A stretch of DNA of 64,000 nt, taken from Planctomycetota bacterium. GTDB taxonomy: Bacteria; Planctomycetota; UBA1135; JACQFD01. Numbering within the stretch: position 1 is the first letter of the stretch; the number at the start of each line of letters is the position of its first letter. The notes beneath the pieces were generated by a model that did not search any database, was not told the DNA's origin, and worked only from the letters and a program-made list of their open reading frames with translations. The position numbers were made by a program, and so were the translations under genes. Shown piece by piece: positions 35,251 through 43,698 of the stretch. The DNA is taken from positions 1 through 64,000 of the forward strand of contig JACQFD010000014.1 of assembly GCA_016200225.1 (NCBI GenBank). Reading direction: 5' to 3'.

Positions 35251-35820
35251 TTATGATGATTTTGTCCCGACCGTTGTCTTTTCGAGCATTCGATTCATGA
35301 ATATACAGAACGATTTATCGTATTCGTCCCGAACGTCGGTCCACACGACTTGGAACGCATTGCGGAGCATCATTCGCTCGACATAAGCAATCCAGCCGTT
35401 CCATTGTCTTTCATAAAAACTTCTGGCCTGGCCGGCGGCGTCGTTGTGATAACAAACGTAAGCGACCTCCATGACATCGATTAAAAGGCAGTACAGGAGT
35501 TTTTGTTGGGTTACTTCGTCCGCGTTCAGGGGAGGACTTGGAGGGGCCGCGTCCGCGATGCTATAACAATTCAATCGCGGATGCCGAATCGCAATCTCAA
35601 TGAACTGAAAAAATTTGTCGTCGACTTCGCGATAAACACGCTCGGCTGCGTCGCGCTGCGCCTTCCTTGCGTTTTCTTTGGAATCGCGCAGCTGAAAAAA
35701 CAGCGTGCCCGCGGCGAGCGGCGCGCTGAACATTACCGCTACAAATGAGAGGTTTTCAAGGACGGGCTTGACGCTTTCGAGGAATGGTTTAGTAGCTTCG
35801 ATGGATTGAAAGAGATTCAT
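35251..35820 (-). CDS. Single-pass membrane protein of unknown function, 189 aa
   Basis: AAGGAAG a few bases upstream of the ATG at 35820 fixes the start; the frame continues upstream to 35952 without support. Residues about 27-49 form a membrane helix (LSFVAVMFSAPLAAGTLFFQ). The rest is likely cytoplasmic and helical, with conserved-looking Trp/Tyr residues (VAYVCYHNDAAGQARSFYER, QWNGWIAYVERMM). The layout resembles short proteins with an N-terminal helix and cytosolic domain often annotated as DUF4760-like, but I cannot confirm that. It lies in the same repeat-rich islet as the SIR2-like gene, has similar composition, and may have been acquired with it. Confidence 0.65.
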   Translation of the reverse strand: MNLFQSIEATKPFLESVKPVLENLSFVAVMFSAPLAAGTLFFQLRDSKENARKAQRDAAERVYREVDDKFFQFIEIAIRHPRLNCYSIADAAPPSPPLNADEVTQQKLLYCLLIDVMEVAYVCYHNDAAGQARSFYERQWNGWIAYVERMMLRNAFQVVWTDVRDEYDKSFCIFMNRMLEKTTVGTKSS

Positions 35821-35959
35821 GATACTTCCTTTGTAATCGACCGGATTTGATGAGAATAATACGCGGATTACTAAAAGAAGGAAAAGAAAAAAAGGCTCGG
35901 GCGCAATTTTCTTTTCGTGGCGAAATTGGACGCGTCCCCAGCCCCACCCCACTTCCCCG

Positions 35960-36204
35960 ACGATCGCCGGCTGTGGTTCCGCGCGAGTTCCGCAGCCGTT
36001 GTTGTAGCAAACGCTTCGCGTTTGCTACAACAACGGCGAGGACCTGTTCGAGCGCCGGAACCACAGCCGGCGATCGTAGAAAAATATTAAATATTATATA
36101 AAAATAATGAATAAAAATTATTAACGAACTGTGTATGCGCCCGCGGCGCCAAAACGTAAGCGCCGGCGCGGCGTCGGAGCGCAAGCGCCAAGCGGCGCCA
36201 GAGC
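35960..36204 (-). repeat. Structured composite repeat, family 1, copy 3
   Basis: On the reverse strand it begins GCTCTGGCGCCGC at 36204, where its first G is the last base of the TAG stop codon of the gene at 36204-36947. A GC module and AT-only linker (about 36078-36121) follow, then the palindrome 35960-36077. The outer stem matches copy 2; the inner hairpin (TTGTTGTAGCAAACG with CGTTTGCTACAACAA) is unrelated in sequence. Together with 35821-35959 it fills the gap between genes. Confidence 0.75.
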
Positions 36205-36947
36205 TAGCTTTCGTTGCGGCTCCGGCTCGTGCTATTCATAAATATCATAATGTAATACAACAATTGCAAAATCGCGGTCAGCGCAGCCGCTACATAAGTC
36301 CAGGCCGCCGCGTGAAGCACTTCACGCGCGCCGCCGCCTTCTTCACCCGTCAGCAAACCCAATTGATCCAGCGCCTTCACCGCCCTGCGCGACGCGTCGA
36401 TCTCGACGGGTACGGTGACCAATGTGAAAATTACCATCAATGAGAATAGTAAAATACCGGCGAACATGATCATTTCGCCGAACTTGCTGCCGCCGCCAGA
36501 CATTGACAATAACGCCATGCCGATCATTAACAAAAACATCGAAACGCCGGAGCCGAAACTCGCGAGCGGAACGAAGGAGCTGCGGAAGTTTAATAAAGCG
36601 TATCCGGTGGCGTGTTGAATGGCGTGGCCGGCTTCGTGCGCGGCGATGCCGAAGGCGGCGACGGAGCGGCCGTCGTGGTTTTGTTGGGATAGTCTCAGGG
36701 TCTTGGAAGTCGGATCATAATGATCGGTGAGGACGCCTTCGATCGACTCGATCTGTACATCATTTATATTCGCGCTCCGCAGCACGGCCGCCGCGGCGTC
36801 GGCGCCGGTCATGCCGCGGCCGGCCGCCACTTGCGACCATTTCGCGACCGCGGCCTTCACGCGCACCTGCGCCCAGAGCGCGAGCAGCATTCCGGGCGCC
36901 ACAAAAAGTAAATAAAGCGGATCGAAGAAGAAAAAGAATGAGAGCAT
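36204..36947 (-). CDS. YugP-like neutral zinc metallopeptidase, 247 aa
   Basis: The ATG at 36947 precedes a first membrane segment (MLSFFFFFDPLYLLFVAPGM); the longer frame to 37226 overlaps the divergent gene. The zinc site HEAGH is at residues 104-108 (AAHEAGHAIQHATGY), and three further hydrophobic segments follow (SFGSGVSMFLLMIGMALLSM, MIMFAGILLFSLMVIFTLVT, AAALTAILQLLYYIMIFM). The acid ligand is likely in VPVEIDASRRAVKAL, which matches the family (Pfam Zn_peptidase_2, YugP type). Such proteins are membrane-bound and of unknown target. The stop overlaps by one base a structured repeat of family 1. Confidence 0.9.
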   Translation of the reverse strand: MLSFFFFFDPLYLLFVAPGMLLALWAQVRVKAAVAKWSQVAAGRGMTGADAAAAVLRSANINDVQIESIEGVLTDHYDPTSKTLRLSQQNHDGRSVAAFGIAAHEAGHAIQHATGYALLNFRSSFVPLASFGSGVSMFLLMIGMALLSMSGGGSKFGEMIMFAGILLFSLMVIFTLVTVPVEIDASRRAVKALDQLGLLTGEEGGGAREVLHAAAWTYVAAALTAILQLLYYIMIFMNSTSRSRNES

Positions 36948-37035
36948 TGGTTTTTCGTTGAATTTGAATAATTTCGGCGGCGTTCCGTCGCAAGGAAATT
37001 CGCGCCGCGGCGGATACGATGATCGGTGCGCGATC

Positions 37036-37935
37036 ATGACGATACCCTCCGTTCCGTGGCAAGCCGAGCGCGCGCTGGATCCGGCGGCGCTCGCCCGCGA
37101 ACTCGAAATCGCGTTTCCCGAACTCGCGCCCGTGCGCGCGCGCGTCGCGGGCGAGGGTTTCGACAATCTCGCGCTGCTGGCGAACGACCGCGTCGTGTTT
37201 CGTTTTCCGCGGCGCAAAATTGCCATAGCCCTGCTCGAGCGCGAACGGCGCGCGCTGCCGGCGATTGCCGGATCCTTAAATTTACAAATACCGGCGCCGG
37301 TTTATCGCGGAACCACCGCCGACGGATGGCCGTATTCCGGTTATATCAAAATCGAAGGCGAGCCCGCGTCCGATCTTAATTTAAACGATCGCGAACGCGC
37401 CGCGTGCGCGCCGGCAATCGCGGAATTCTTACGTAAGCTGCACGCGATCGACGTCGCCGCCGTCGCCGACTCGCTGCCGGGCGACGAACTGGGTCGCTTG
37501 GATATGAATAAACAAGTTCCGCGCGCGCGCGAACGCATGGCGCGGCTCGAACGCGCGGGCGCGCTTTCGAAAAGTGAATTATCAAATATTCGCGAAGTCA
37601 TCGAAAAACCGGCCGTCCCTTCGAACCGGCGGTCCGCCGTCGTCCACGGCGATTTTTACGGCAGACATATAATCATATCGAACGGCATTCCGAGCGGCGC
37701 CATCGATTGGGGCGACATTCACCTCGGCGATCCCGCGCTCGATCTCGCGATATTATATATATTTTTTCCGCCGGAGGCGCGGGCGGAGTTTATACGAAAC
37801 TACGGCGGCGCGGACGAACCGACGTTACAACTGGCGCGTTTCCGCGCGACCGCGCATTCGCTCGCGACGCTCGAATACGCGCGCGATCGAAAGGATGCGG
37901 ATCTCGAACGGGAGGCCCGCCGCGCGTTTCTATAA
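37036..37935 (+). CDS. Aminoglycoside-phosphotransferase-fold kinase (APH family), 299 aa
   Basis: The ATG at 37036 gives the normal family start (MTIPSVPWQAERALDPAALA). The kinase N-lobe strand pattern (LALLANDRVVFRFPRR) and the catalytic region (SAVVHGDFYGRHIIISNG, then GAIDWGDIHLGDPALDLA) are typical. The Asn that normally follows HGD at +5 is His, a variant seen in part of the APH family. It would phosphorylate a small molecule using ATP; drug resistance cannot be inferred, since most chromosomal members act on metabolites. It is divergent from the metallopeptidase gene and overlaps nothing else. Confidence 0.85.
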   Translation: MTIPSVPWQAERALDPAALARELEIAFPELAPVRARVAGEGFDNLALLANDRVVFRFPRRKIAIALLERERRALPAIAGSLNLQIPAPVYRGTTADGWPYSGYIKIEGEPASDLNLNDRERAACAPAIAEFLRKLHAIDVAAVADSLPGDELGRLDMNKQVPRARERMARLERAGALSKSELSNIREVIEKPAVPSNRRSAVVHGDFYGRHIIISNGIPSGAIDWGDIHLGDPALDLAILYIFFPPEARAEFIRNYGGADEPTLQLARFRATAHSLATLEYARDRKDADLEREARRAFL

Positions 37936-37936
37936 T

Positions 37937-39421
37937 TTATATAATATCGCGCTCTTTCAGCGCCGCGACGACCGACATTTCGGGCATGAACGAATAAAAA
38001 TGCCGGCGGACGCGCGCGCGGACGACGCGCGAATAAAGGCGCGCGACCGCTTTCTGCGCGGGTTTGTCGCGGAAATAATTGGCAACCGTGTTCCCGTCGA
38101 GGAAATAAGTAAAATACGACGCCTTGCGAAGGAAATTCTGATCCTTGTCGCCGATCCAGACGTGTTCATTGACGCGGTTGAAATTCGAGGACGACCATTC
38201 GTCGATCGTGGCGGGCAGTTTCATGCCGTGCTCGAGACACCATGTAAACAATTCGGTCCCGGGGTAGGGCGCGTAGATTTGTAAATTACTCGTCGTCGCG
38301 TTCGGACAAATCGCGGTCACTTCGAGCATGAGCGAAAGTGTTTGCATCACTTCGTCCATCGTCTCGGTCGGATAACCGGCCATGAACGAACAGTGCGGCG
38401 AAACGCCCGCCTCGTGGAAGACCTGCGCCGACTCGAGAATCTTCTCGCGCGTGATCTGCTTTTTGATAAATTTAAGAATACGGTCGGAACCCGATTCGAC
38501 GCCGACGAACATGTATTTGAATCCGGCTTTCGACTGCTTTTTCATATATTCGACGCCGAATCCCGTCGCGTAATCGACGCGGATGTCGGCGCGGAATGTC
38601 ATATTGAGCTTGCGATGGATGATTTCCTCGGCCATCGCGTCGGCCCACTTCTTTTTTCCGTAATATAAATCGTCCATGAACGTGACGGCGGTGATGCCGT
38701 ACGTTTTCTTAACATATTCGATCTCGTCGACCGCGAGCTTGGGGTCGACCGCGCGCCATTGATTATTGATATTGAACGCGGTTTCATAACAATACGTGCA
38801 CTGATGCGGACACCCGCGGCTCATCATTAATATAAAATCGCGCTCGCCGAAAAGCCGCGTCGTAATATAACGCTTCATGTCGACGAGGTGGTACGCCGGG
38901 CGAATGTGTTGATTCAGATCGAGCGTCGGCGGCAGTTTTTTGTGTAAATGCACTTCGCCGGCGCGCCGGAACGTGATGCCGGGGATGTCGTCCCACGGAG
39001 CGTCCGTGTCGACGGCTTTCACCCAATCTGTAAACACTTCCTCGCCTTCGCCGACGCACACCGCGTCGACGAAATCGTTTTGTATCGTTTGCTCGGGCAG
39101 CAGCGTCGGATGCACGCCGCCCCACATCACGGGAATTGTAGCATCCAGTTGTTTGACGAGTTTCGACGCCTCGCGCGCTCCCAGGAGCTGGCGCCCCGTC
39201 ATGGTCGAAACGGCGAACGCGAGCACGTCGCCGCCTTGGATTTCGCGCCGCAGTTCCTCGCGCCACTGCGGATTGATTCGCTGATCGATAATATGCGGGA
39301 CATAACCGGCCCGCTCGAGCGGCACCGCCACGTACATCAACGGCAAGGGCAACGACAGATTGACGCCCTCGGTGTCCCAACCGGTTCGTGGAAAAAACAG
39401 AATTACTTTTTTGCGAGACAC
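37937..39421 (-). CDS. B12-binding radical SAM enzyme, 494 aa
   Basis: The N-terminal cobalamin-binding-type domain begins KKVILFFPRTGWDTEGVN and continues through GGVHPTLLPEQ and VGEGEEVF. The radical SAM cluster is RGCPHQCTYCYE, a CxxxCxxC site. The SAM-binding GGE-like and downstream strands are in FMDDLYYGKK and FVGVESGSDRILK, and the AGYPTET motif is also typical. No ATG is near the start: GTG at 39421 is preferred (directly before KKVILFF), and TTG at 39475 would add 18 residues. Such enzymes methylate or rearrange unactivated carbons in lipids, hopanoids or natural products; the substrate is not predictable. The stop is 1 bp from the convergent kinase gene. Confidence 0.88.
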   Translation of the reverse strand: MSRKKVILFFPRTGWDTEGVNLSLPLPLMYVAVPLERAGYVPHIIDQRINPQWREELRREIQGGDVLAFAVSTMTGRQLLGAREASKLVKQLDATIPVMWGGVHPTLLPEQTIQNDFVDAVCVGEGEEVFTDWVKAVDTDAPWDDIPGITFRRAGEVHLHKKLPPTLDLNQHIRPAYHLVDMKRYITTRLFGERDFILMMSRGCPHQCTYCYETAFNINNQWRAVDPKLAVDEIEYVKKTYGITAVTFMDDLYYGKKKWADAMAEEIIHRKLNMTFRADIRVDYATGFGVEYMKKQSKAGFKYMFVGVESGSDRILKFIKKQITREKILESAQVFHEAGVSPHCSFMAGYPTETMDEVMQTLSLMLEVTAICPNATTSNLQIYAPYPGTELFTWCLEHGMKLPATIDEWSSSNFNRVNEHVWIGDKDQNFLRKASYFTYFLDGNTVANYFRDKPAQKAVARLYSRVVRARVRRHFYSFMPEMSVVAALKERDII

Positions 39422-39681
39422 GTTGCGAAATTCCGGAGTTTTGGGGCACAGTCCGGTCGACCATCGCTCGGACAATTGCCCGCAACTATCGGCGCTTCGA
39501 GAGCAAACGTCAACTTAAGGGCCGGCAATTGTTGAAATTTGCCGAGCGATGCGCGAATCGTTGGAAAACCTTGCCGCCAGTTCCCTTCGTTTGTCGCGTT
39601 TACGCGAGTAAACTCCCCGGCACGCGGATTCCGAGGAATTCCACTCACATCTCTTTCCAAGCCGCGCCGAAAACAAGCTCG

Positions 39682-40302
39682 ATGTCGATACAAATTGAAT
39701 CCCCCATTCAAGTTAAAGTTAGCGGACGGAGCCACGTTTTTTCGTGCGCCGGGGGACAGCTTGGAACGCTGATTTATAACAAAAAGATCGCGAGCTTCGC
39801 AGCCGCCGAAGGACTGCCGCTCTCGATTCGGCGCGAACCTGGAATCACGGCAAGCCATTATCAAATGTGGAATGTCAAGGCGAGCCAGGGGGGCGAGTTC
39901 TTCGGCGCCTCCTATCGCTGGTCGATTTACATTCGCGAAATCCGCGTCCACTACGGAAATAACGATTATCTGCTCGTCGCCCGCCCGGGTTGGATGCGCG
40001 GCTACGATTTGGTGGATAATAAACGAAAACGCATCCTCTCGATTCAGCCGTCGGGATTCCTTTCGAGAAATGTTACAATAACAATTGATAAAATTGAGAC
40101 GGAACTTGCCTGCATCGTCTTCGCGTATTTCCTTGCGCGGACCACGTGGGTTCGCTCCGTCTTCCCGGGCGCGTCGCTGGAGCAGCTTGGCGAACGCAAG
40201 GCCGCGAGCGACGCGGCGACTCAGGCGGCCACGCGGAAGGCCGAAGAACTCGCCCAAGCGATGATGCCGGGCGGGGTCAAGAAGGCCGGTCTCGACCAAT
40301 AA
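39682..40302 (+). CDS. Protein of unknown function, 206 aa, beta-rich with helical tail
   Basis: The start at 39682 gives MSIQIESPIQVKVSGRSHVF; the frame extends upstream to 39388 through the divergent gene and is rejected there. Residues 1-150 alternate strands and turns (GGQLGTLIYNKKIASFAAAE, RWSIYIREIRVHYGNNDYLL, GYDLVDNKRKRILSIQPSGF), recalling LURP/tubby-like scramblase-type barrels, though I cannot confirm homology. A hydrophobic patch (LACIVFAYFLARTTWVRSVF) precedes an Ala/Glu-rich helix and a Lys-containing tail. No signal peptide is seen. It is about 130 bp before the carboxypeptidase-regulatory-domain gene in the same direction. Confidence 0.6.
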   Translation: MSIQIESPIQVKVSGRSHVFSCAGGQLGTLIYNKKIASFAAAEGLPLSIRREPGITASHYQMWNVKASQGGEFFGASYRWSIYIREIRVHYGNNDYLLVARPGWMRGYDLVDNKRKRILSIQPSGFLSRNVTITIDKIETELACIVFAYFLARTTWVRSVFPGASLEQLGERKAASDAATQAATRKAEELAQAMMPGGVKKAGLDQ

Positions 40303-40434
40303 CGCGGCGCGCCCGCGGAATTCGCAACTCCGGGAATACCCGAGGAGCGCCGTTCGTCTCAATTGCGCTTTTTCGCGGTTCAAACCAAGCCGATTTCCAC
40401 AGTGTTTCCACGGTGATTTCGATTCTCCACAGAC

Positions 40435-42456
40435 ATGGCTAACAAAACTCTTATTATCGGCGGTATTGGCATTCTCGTTCTCGGCGCCGCCCTTGCGATT
40501 TATTTAGCGTTCGCGGGCAGCGACGCGACCGTCGACCCGGGGTCCAAAACTACAATTGAAAAGACGACGCCCAAGGTCGAGGATCAGCGACCGGTCGCGG
40601 TCGCGGATAACAATTCGGCAAAGAGCGAACGGAACGTCGTGAATACGAACAATACGGCGCCGCTTGACTCGAAAAGCGGCATCGAAGGAACAGTAACAAG
40701 CGCCGCAGGCTCCGCGATCGTGGGCGCGCGCGTCGAAATTAAGAAAATTCCGATGTCGTTTACATTTGGAGCGAATCCGGTGATCGCGGCGAAATTGCGA
40801 CAATCGGACATGCAGAAAGCCGAATCCTATTCGGGACTCTCGGGCGCGGACGGAAAATTTAGAATCGTCGCGACTCCGGGAGACGGTTGGACCCTCATCG
40901 CGACACACTCGGAATACGCGCGGGTCGAACATACGAATATATCCATTCCCCCCGACGGATTTTATGCATTCGCGGTCCAGATGGCCGGCGGTTGCCGCGT
41001 TTACGGACGCGTCACCGAACACGAAAAGAACATGCCCGTCATGGGCGCCACGGTGGTTATGGACGGCGATCCGGGCACCACGGGTTTCGGCGCATCGATG
41101 AACGACAAACGCGAGACCCAGACCGACAACAGCGGAACCTTTAAGTTCGAAAACGTCGGCACCGGCACGCATTCGTTTACAATTAAAGCGCTCACGTACG
41201 GCACGAAGAATTTTCCTAGAATTAGCATTCCGAACGATCAACCGTACCGCCTCGACGCGATGTTGATGCCCGGATTTAATATATCCGGCCACGTCGTCGA
41301 CGCGTCGGGCCATCCGGTTCCAAATGCTCACGTTCGCGCGTCCGCCTCGGGCGGCGTCGCCGCGCCGAACGAAGCGGTTACGAATGAAAACGGCGAATTT
41401 GTTATTACAGATCTCGAAGAAGGGCGTTATTTCGTCGACGCCGACGCGGGCGATCTCGGAAGCGGCAAGCCCGATTCGCAGACGCCAATCGCGTCGGGAA
41501 CCGTCGACGTGGAAATCCGCCTCGCGGCGCGCGCGGGCGTCGCCGGCATCGTGCGCGACAAAGCCACGGGACAACCGGTCAAGAACTTTACAATTGATGT
41601 CCGCCGCGGCGTCCCCGGAAACGCGTTGCTGCGCCATGAAATCGGGCCTTTTACATTTAAAGACCGCCGCGACGGATCGTTCGAGATCCTCGGAATGGAT
41701 CCGCAGGGACAGCATTTGTTATGTGTCACCTCCGACGGATACGCGCTTGCGATTTCCGATTCGTTCACAGTTCAGCCGGGACAAACGACGCGCGGCGTCG
41801 ACGTCGCGGTGATCACGGGAGGCATTTTGAAGGGCGTGGTTTTGGATAACAAGACCGGCCAGCCCGTCGCGAATGCGACCGTACAATTGCGCGATAATAA
41901 TTATAAAGACATCGGGCAGGCTCCCGCGTTGTTCGGTCTGTTGATGGGAGGTCCGAACGATCAGAAAGGTTCGAACATCAATGTTCAATCCGACGCCGAG
42001 GGCCGATTCGCAATGCAACATGTGGAGGAGGGAATTCACAAATTGCAGGTGACGCACCCGCGATTCACGACGTTCTTTCTGTCGGATATTAGTATATCGA
42101 ACGGCCAGACGCGCGAAAACCTCGTCGCGCGGCTGCTCTCGGGCGCGCGCGTGAGCGGCACCGTGCGCAACGCGGACGGAACGCCCGCGGGAAACGCGGA
42201 AGTGAGCGTACAAAAATCGGGAGGATTCGTTCCCGGCGGCGGGCTTTTTAATAAGAAAATCCGCACCGATGCGAACGGTAAGTATTCCGTCGCGGGAATT
42301 CCCGCGGGCGATTATACCATTGTCGCCGTCCCCGTGAATTCCGGCAACAATCCTTTCATCGGCGCCATTTATAATAAATATCGCAAGCCGATCTCGTGCT
42401 CCGAAGGCATCGATCAGGACGGAATCGATTTCGATCTTCCGAAAGCGAATCAGTAG
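40435..42456 (+). CDS. Membrane-anchored protein with tandem carboxypeptidase-regulatory-like domains, 673 aa
   Basis: The N-terminal helix (TLIIGGIGILVLGAALAIYL) acts as anchor. About six immunoglobulin-like CarboxypepD_reg/CnaB-type domains follow, each opening with a pattern such as SGIEGTVTSAAGSAIVGARV, GRVTEHEKNMPVMGATVVM, SGHVVDASGHPVPNAHVRA, GIVRDKATGQPVKNF, GVVLDNKTGQPVANATVQL and SGTVRNADGTPAGNAEVSV, and each with a later DG.F.(I/F)..L or similar turn. Such arrays act as extracellular spacers or binding stalks. The gene is followed after 15 bp by the SprT-like gene on the same strand. No catalytic residues are expected or seen. Confidence 0.88.
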   Translation: MANKTLIIGGIGILVLGAALAIYLAFAGSDATVDPGSKTTIEKTTPKVEDQRPVAVADNNSAKSERNVVNTNNTAPLDSKSGIEGTVTSAAGSAIVGARVEIKKIPMSFTFGANPVIAAKLRQSDMQKAESYSGLSGADGKFRIVATPGDGWTLIATHSEYARVEHTNISIPPDGFYAFAVQMAGGCRVYGRVTEHEKNMPVMGATVVMDGDPGTTGFGASMNDKRETQTDNSGTFKFENVGTGTHSFTIKALTYGTKNFPRISIPNDQPYRLDAMLMPGFNISGHVVDASGHPVPNAHVRASASGGVAAPNEAVTNENGEFVITDLEEGRYFVDADAGDLGSGKPDSQTPIASGTVDVEIRLAARAGVAGIVRDKATGQPVKNFTIDVRRGVPGNALLRHEIGPFTFKDRRDGSFEILGMDPQGQHLLCVTSDGYALAISDSFTVQPGQTTRGVDVAVITGGILKGVVLDNKTGQPVANATVQLRDNNYKDIGQAPALFGLLMGGPNDQKGSNINVQSDAEGRFAMQHVEEGIHKLQVTHPRFTTFFLSDISISNGQTRENLVARLLSGARVSGTVRNADGTPAGNAEVSVQKSGGFVPGGGLFNKKIRTDANGKYSVAGIPAGDYTIVAVPVNSGNNPFIGAIYNKYRKPISCSEGIDQDGIDFDLPKANQ

Positions 42457-42471
42457 TCATTCACTTCGGCA

Positions 42472-43200
42472 ATGCCGGTTCCCGGCGGCGCGAACTTGCC
42501 GTATTCGGCGGCGAAACTTAAACAAATTCTCGAGGAGCGCGTGTCCGCGCCCCTTGAGGTCGTTATTGTAAAAAACGCATGGACGGTGCTGCGGCAGACG
42601 CGATTCAAAGACGGCCGGCGGCGCGTGCGCGTCCACGAGATTTTTCTCGACGCGCCGATCGACGTTTTGTTAGCGATTGGCGATTGGGTCCGCAAACCTA
42701 CAAAAGCCGCGAATCTCGTATTGGATACTTACGTTCTTGGATGCCACGACCGCATCCGCGCGCTCACTCCGCCGACGCCCATCCGGACGCGCGGAAAAAA
42801 CATCGATCTCGCGCCGATTTTTCTAAAATTACAAAAACAATATTTCGAAAAAACCATCGATTGTAACATTACATTCGGCGACGCCCCCGGCGCGAGCCGC
42901 CGCGGCCGCCGCGCGATCCAATACGGAGTTTACGATTCGGTCAAAAAACTGATACGAATCCATCCCGTGCTCGACGAACCGTGGATTTCGCGCGCTTTCG
43001 TCGAATTTATCGTATTTCACGAAATGTTACATGCCGCGCTCGGCGTCGAAATCGACCTCGACGGCCGCCGCGCGCACCATCCTCCCCGCTTCCGCGCCCT
43101 CGAGCGCGCTTTCGATCGTTATGAAGAGGCGCGCAAGTGGGAAGACGTGAATTTTAATAAAATACTGAGAGCTGCAAGGGAAGTGACACAGATACGTTAA
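42472..43200 (+). CDS. SprT-like zinc metallopeptidase-fold protein, 242 aa
   Basis: The HEMLH motif at residues 183-187 (FIVFHEMLHAALGVE) and the downstream HHPPRFRALERAF element (His202, His203) match the SprT/Spartan-like zinc site. The domain's preceding strand is GVYDSVKKLIRIHPVLDEPW. The N-terminal half has no recognised family and includes DAPIDVLLAIGDWVRKPTKA. Proteins of this fold act on DNA-bound or other proteins in the cytosol; no signal peptide is present here. It is probably co-transcribed with the gene ending at 42456. It is followed by an 820-bp gap packed with repeats. Confidence 0.8.
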   Translation: MPVPGGANLPYSAAKLKQILEERVSAPLEVVIVKNAWTVLRQTRFKDGRRRVRVHEIFLDAPIDVLLAIGDWVRKPTKAANLVLDTYVLGCHDRIRALTPPTPIRTRGKNIDLAPIFLKLQKQYFEKTIDCNITFGDAPGASRRGRRAIQYGVYDSVKKLIRIHPVLDEPWISRAFVEFIVFHEMLHAALGVEIDLDGRRAHHPPRFRALERAFDRYEEARKWEDVNFNKILRAAREVTQIR

Positions 43201-43282
43201 GGGGTTTGGGCGAATTTGATTAATAATGATGATGATGGGTCAGATATTTTTTTATCAAAATGTAATGATCAAATAGGCTATT

Positions 43283-43453
43283 GCGGGCGGCGGGCTCCGC
43301 GGCGCGCTCGCCGCATCAGCCGAGACGACAAGATGATATGCATTGGCAATGATACTCATACAGGCCATAGCGGGCGGCGGGCTCCGCGGCGCGCTCGCCG
43401 AATCAGCTGAGAATACAAGATGATGCATTGGCATTGATAATCATACAGGCCAA
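43283..43453 (+). repeat. Two tandem short repeat units (period 84-87 bp)
   Basis: Units start at 43283 and 43370, and a third arm begins the full module B at 43454. Each unit opens GCGGGCGGCGGGCTCCGCGG CGCGCTCGCCG and continues with ATCAGC, GA.AAGATGAT, GCATTGGCA and CATACAGGCCA. The units are close but not identical and consist of the outer arm of module B with an AT-richer tail. There are too few units, and they are too GC-palindromic, to be a CRISPR array. Confidence 0.7.
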
Positions 43454-43653
43454 TGCGGGCGGCGGGCTCCGCGGCGCGGCGCAGCGGCGATGCTCCGGCC
43501 ACGCCATGTCGCGACCCACACGCCAGCGAGAACCACACGCTCGACGCGACGGGGCGTGCCGGCGGGCGTATGTCCGGGGGCCGCATGCGCGGCCCCCGGA
43601 CATTTCACCCGTCGCGGCATCGCCTCGCCGTCAGTGATCCCGGCCACCTGACA
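43454..43653 (+). repeat. Structured composite repeat, family 2 (module B truncated, fused to module C reversed)
   Basis: Module B matches 33235 to GACGGGGCGT at about 43557, then switches directly into a new strong hairpin (TGTCCGGGGGCCGC / GCGGCCCCCGGACA) and module C reversed (CGTCGCGGCATCGCCTCGCC ... GATCCCGGCCACCTGACA). The usual spacer between the modules is missing, so the inner hairpin replaces the B closing arm. Confidence 0.7.
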
Positions 43654-43698
43654 TGAGCACTTAGTTAGCGTTCCTATCATTAGTGTCGAAACGGAGAA

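Noticed and set aside
37036..37935. Aminoglycoside resistance gene
   Set aside because: Only the APH fold is supported; the His-for-Asn variant and chromosomal setting do not indicate drug resistance.
43283..43453. Possible CRISPR-like tandem repeat
   Set aside because: Only two or three units, palindromic GC-rich arms over 25 bp, tails similar to each other rather than unique spacers, and no cas genes nearby.
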